NCBI GenBank assembly: GCA_020073465.1
Contig: JAIQFC010000021.1
Location: 62,001-126,000, forward strand
Length of the DNA: 64,000 nt
From: Terriglobia bacterium
GTDB lineage: Bacteria > Acidobacteriota > Terriglobia > Terriglobales > Acidobacteriaceae
Direction of reading: 5' to 3'
Position numbers and translations under genes: made by a program. Shown here piece after piece: positions 61,023 through 64,000 of this stretch (its first letter is position 1; every line of letters begins with the position of its first letter). The notes beneath the pieces were generated by a model. That model was not told the origin of the DNA. It ran no database searches and worked only from the letters and a program-made list of their open reading frames with translations.

Positions 61023-63185
61023 CTATTTGGCGTCCGCCTTTGGCTTCGCCTGCACGGCCGACTTTTCCTGTGCCAGAGTCTGCTGTGCACGCTGAATCAC
61101 GTAGTCACGAATCGCCTTCGCATCGTCGTGCGAAAGTTCCTTTGCGAACGACACCATGCCTTCCGTTTGCAGTTGCCCGTCCAGAACAATGTGGTACCAC
61201 AGGTCATTCGAAAGCGTGCTGGAGTAGCGCAGGTCGGGAAGAATACCTCCACTCACGGCAACGTCGCCGTGACAAGCCGCACAGTAGCGCTGGAATAGAC
61301 GCTCGCCCCGCGCAACTTGAGCAGCGCTTGCCCTGGTTGACGGAGGCTTAAGCGCGGGTTCTTCGACTTCCGGCAGCGGTGGCAGGCTCGCTTTCCCGCC
61401 CAGCTTGAACGCCAGCATCCGGCTCACATTGCGCACACGCCCCGATCGAAACGAAACCTCGCCAGTAGCCAGCGGAAACACACCGCCCCAACCCGCGAGA
61501 ACCGCCACGTACTGTTCGCCGTTCACGGTGTAGGTCACCGGGCCTGCCATTACCCCTGTCTGCGCGTCGAATGACCAGACCCTCTCGCCGGTGTCGGCGC
61601 GGTACGCGTCAAAGCGACCGGCTGCCGTGCCCTCGAACACGAGGTTCCCTGCCGTCACGAGCGTTCCGCCGTTCCAGGGCCCTGGACGTTCCACTGCCCA
61701 CACCTGTTTCTGCTGCGCCGGATCCCACGCAACCAGCTTCCCCTTGACGGTATCAAGAATGGCCTTCTTGATCTTGGGATCTTGCGGCATGCCGGCAGCC
61801 ACGACATCGATGCCGTAGTTTGCAGCCAGTTTCTTGAACTCGAATCCTTCCGTGGACTTGAACTTGAACCCCACGTCATTGACGGGAATGTAGGTCAATC
61901 CCGTCAGCGGACTGTACGACATCGGCTGCCAGCTGTGCGCACCAAGCGGCCCGGGCACGATCGGTGGCGGGTTGTTGCCGGGATAGCGCGCGATGTCCGT
62001 TTCAATCGGACGCCCGGTTTTCAAGTCAAGCCCCGTCGCCCAATTGACGAAGGTGTATGGCTTGCCGGAGATCACCGCGCCGTTCTCACGATCGATGACG
62101 TAGAAGAACCCGTTCTTCGGCGCGTGCAAGAGGACCTTGCGGGGCTTTCCATCGATGGGAATGTCGGCAAGGATGATCTGTTCGGACGAATCGAAATCCC
62201 ACTCATCGGCGGAGTCTTCCTGATAGTGCCAGACGTATTCCCCGGTGTCCGGGCGAAGCGCGACGATCGAGCAGGTGAGAAGATTGTCGCCGCCCTTGGG
62301 ACTTCGATACTTGCTGTTCCACGGCCCACCGTTGCCGACGCCGACGTACAGGAGATCAAGTTCTGGATCGTAGACAATCGCGTCCCACACGGTCCCGCCG
62401 CCACCAAACTTCCACCACTCCCCGGTCCAGGTCTTGGCGGCTCGCTCCAGAATGGGGCTCTCGAACGGCTTTGAGGGATCACCGGGAACGGTGTAAAAGC
62501 GCCAGACCATCTTGCCCGTCCCCGCATCGTAAGCGGAAACGTAACCGCGCACTCCGAACTCTCCGCCTCCGTTGCCGATGATGACCTTGCCCTTCACAAC
62601 CCGTGGAGCGCCCGTGATGGTGTAACGAGCATCGCGGTCGACAGTGAGTGTTTCCCACAGTACTTTGCCAGTACCTGCGTCGAGTGCAATCAGACGTCCA
62701 TCCAGCGTCCCGACAAATACCTTGCCCTCCCAAACGGCTACGCCGCGGTTCACGACATCGCAGCAGGCATTGACCGCCCACGCCGGTGGCACCTTGGGAT
62801 CGTAAGACCACAGTCGTGCACCGGTAGCGGCATTGAGCGCGAAAACCTTGGTCCATGCGCTGGTGAAGTACATAACGCCGTCAACTACCAGCGGCGTGGC
62901 CTCCTGGCCGCGAGCCGTATCCAGGTCGTAGTGCCAGGCCAACCCCAATTCACCTGCGTTCTTGTCATTCACGAACTTCAACGGGCTGAAACGCTGCTCG
63001 TTGTATGTGCGGCCGTGAATCATCCAGTTTCCCGGTTCGCGATCGGCAGCGAGAATCCGGGCGCCGTTGACGTCCGCGGGATTTCTGGAAGCAGCGCTCT
63101 CGTTCGCGAGGTTCTTGCGGCTACACCCCGCACATAGCGCGAGTGTCAGCACGATCAGAACAGACCACACCTTTGGGCCCACCAT
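61023..63185 (-). CDS. PQQ-dependent alcohol dehydrogenase with C-terminal cytochrome c, lipoprotein
   Basis: A 721-residue quinohaemoprotein from the ATG at 63185 (AGGAGA upstream). LCAGC is a lipobox, so it is periplasmic and lipid-anchored. The eight-bladed PQQ propeller has W-docking repeats (GLAWHYDLDTARG, LWSYDPKVP, GKVLWETLTV), the adjacent-cysteine disulfide in VNACCDVVNRG and the catalytic Asp330 in SADEWDFDSSEQ. Asp332, two residues after it, matches the extra acid that marks lanthanide-type enzymes. A C-terminal class I cytochrome has CAACHGD and a distal Met in TEGMVSF. It oxidises a primary alcohol or aldehyde. Confidence 0.88.
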   Translation of the reverse strand: MVGPKVWSVLIVLTLALCAGCSRKNLANESAASRNPADVNGARILAADREPGNWMIHGRTYNEQRFSPLKFVNDKNAGELGLAWHYDLDTARGQEATPLVVDGVMYFTSAWTKVFALNAATGARLWSYDPKVPPAWAVNACCDVVNRGVAVWEGKVFVGTLDGRLIALDAGTGKVLWETLTVDRDARYTITGAPRVVKGKVIIGNGGGEFGVRGYVSAYDAGTGKMVWRFYTVPGDPSKPFESPILERAAKTWTGEWWKFGGGGTVWDAIVYDPELDLLYVGVGNGGPWNSKYRSPKGGDNLLTCSIVALRPDTGEYVWHYQEDSADEWDFDSSEQIILADIPIDGKPRKVLLHAPKNGFFYVIDRENGAVISGKPYTFVNWATGLDLKTGRPIETDIARYPGNNPPPIVPGPLGAHSWQPMSYSPLTGLTYIPVNDVGFKFKSTEGFEFKKLAANYGIDVVAAGMPQDPKIKKAILDTVKGKLVAWDPAQQKQVWAVERPGPWNGGTLVTAGNLVFEGTAAGRFDAYRADTGERVWSFDAQTGVMAGPVTYTVNGEQYVAVLAGWGGVFPLATGEVSFRSGRVRNVSRMLAFKLGGKASLPPLPEVEEPALKPPSTRASAAQVARGERLFQRYCAACHGDVAVSGGILPDLRYSSTLSNDLWYHIVLDGQLQTEGMVSFAKELSHDDAKAIRDYVIQRAQQTLAQEKSAVQAKPKADAK

Positions 63186-63371
63186 GAGTCTCCTACTCGC
63201 CATTCGGCAACGGATCTGCGCAGCGAGATCTGCGATCCCAACCACGGCCCGCGAGTCTAGCACCTCCTGTTTTCCATTGCAGGAGGGAACTGCGAGGGTA
63301 CCTGGTACCCGAGCGAACACGGAGTCGAGATAAGAATGCACCCGGGCGCCGTCGCATTGAACCTGGGTTGG

Positions 63372-64000
63372 CTACGTGCTCTTCAACTTCTCAATCTCGC
63401 TGCCGGCAATCTGAAAGGCGGTGTTCGCCGCAGGTACTCCGGCATAGATCGCGGTCTGCAGCAGCACTTCCTTCAGATCGCACGCTTCCAGTTCATGCAT
63501 CAGGCCAGCGCGCACATGCATGCCGAACTCTTCGGTACGGCCGAGCGCCGCCATCATCGCCAGCACCAACAGACGTCGCGTCCGGCGATCCAGTCCCGGA
63601 CGCGTCCAAATGGTTCCCCACGCGTAGCGCGTGATCAACTCCTGGAACTCACGGTTGAAGTCGTTGGTTCCAGCAATGGCGCGGTCGACGTGCGCATCGC
63701 CCAGCATGGCCCGCCGCGCAGCGAATCCCTGCTCCAGCGTATCGACTTCGACCGGGGCCGGCTGCAGGAACTCGAGCAGCGCGGTAGTAAACGATCGCGG
63801 ACGTTCGAGGTTGGACAAATGTGCCGCGGGCAGCCGCACCGCTCGCGCACCGGGAATCTCGCGAGCCAGGATTTCGCCATGCCCTTCCCAGGGAGTGGAA
63901 ACATCACGATCGCCAACGATGACCAGCGTCGGAACGCGAATCGTTCGCAGCGATTCCCGGTGGTCCACATCGCGGAGGGCCGCGCAACAACCGGCATATC
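63372..64000 (-). CDS. pcaL: PcaL-type fusion: 3-oxoadipate enol-lactonase / 4-carboxymuconolactone decarboxylase, 3' part
   Basis: Leftward frame open through the right edge; about 209 C-terminal residues are visible. The first part is the end of an alpha/beta hydrolase (YAGCCAALRD, PTLVIVGDRDVSTPWEGHGE, catalytic His in PAAHLSN). A carboxymuconolactone-decarboxylase domain follows: HVDRAIAGTNDFNREFQELI, TRYAWGTIWTRPGLDRRTRR and EEFGMHVRAGLMHELEACDL. This PcaD-PcaC fusion catalyses two consecutive beta-ketoadipate steps after protocatechuate ring cleavage. It supports aromatic catabolism in this region. Confidence 0.9.
   Translation of the reverse strand, partial: YAGCCAALRDVDHRESLRTIRVPTLVIVGDRDVSTPWEGHGEILAREIPGARAVRLPAAHLSNLERPRSFTTALLEFLQPAPVEVDTLEQGFAARRAMLGDAHVDRAIAGTNDFNREFQELITRYAWGTIWTRPGLDRRTRRLLVLAMMAALGRTEEFGMHVRAGLMHELEACDLKEVLLQTAIYAGVPAANTAFQIAGSEIEKLKST

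Overview
The window looks like a chromosomal segment of a soil acidobacterium (Acidobacteriota, Terriglobia-like). This rests on the high-GC coding sequence, three Oar-type TonB-dependent receptors with an N-terminal carboxypeptidase-regulatory-like domain, propeller-type sensor kinases, CRTAC1/UnbV-type secreted proteins, many TAT-exported sugar enzymes and many glycoside hydrolases. No phylogenetic marker such as rRNA is present, so the assignment is inference. I see no tRNA, rRNA, CRISPR array, transposase or prophage gene.

Region 1, about 1-26 kb, is a plant-polysaccharide (pectic galactan / arabinogalactan plus L-fucose) utilisation region. It holds the start of a TonB receptor, a secreted GH43-like propeller protein, a membrane-anchored regulator-like protein, a leftward six-gene non-phosphorylative L-fucose operon (dehydratase, two SDR dehydrogenases, lactonase, FucP permease, mutarotase) and a rightward block with a GH2 enzyme, a GH53 endo-galactanase, a propeller histidine kinase with its NarL-type regulator, a complete TonB receptor, a TPR protein and a second GH53 fused to a ricin-type lectin. 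A convergent GH35 beta-galactosidase closes the region.

Region 2, about 26-36 kb, is one tightly packed rightward operon. It starts with a DAHP synthase and continues with four consecutive exported beta-propeller proteins (two of them with CXXCH haem motifs), a RidA protein and an orphan solute-binding protein. A perfect CRP-type palindrome (TGTGA-N6-TCACA) lies directly upstream. I regard this as the best candidate for an undescribed system.

Region 3, about 36-45 kb, holds TAT-exported xylose-isomerase-like and Gfo/Idh/MocA proteins, a frameshifted SnoaL-like gene, a cupin and a leftward six-gene operon. The operon encodes a saccharopine-dehydrogenase-like protein, an acyl-CoA ligase, a free-standing lipoyl domain, E1 alpha, E1 beta and a TIM-barrel isomerase. 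A divergent HxlR regulator is followed by a thiolase.

Region 4, about 47-64 kb, looks like catabolism of an aromatic or other CoA-activated acid. A TetR regulator and three copies of a GAACG-N2-CGTT operator link the TetR gene, a divergent PaaK-like ligase / acyl-CoA synthetase pair and a TonB receptor that is split by an internal lesion. Next come two divergent core-MetE-like zinc methyltransferases, an AprA-like methyltransferase, a VanA-type Rieske oxygenase, a PQQ-haem alcohol dehydrogenase with an Asp-X-Asp lanthanide-type signature and the 3' part of a PcaL-type fusion enzyme. Together these suggest demethylation of methoxylated aromatics, handling of the released methyl or C1 unit, and beta-ketoadipate cleavage of the ring.
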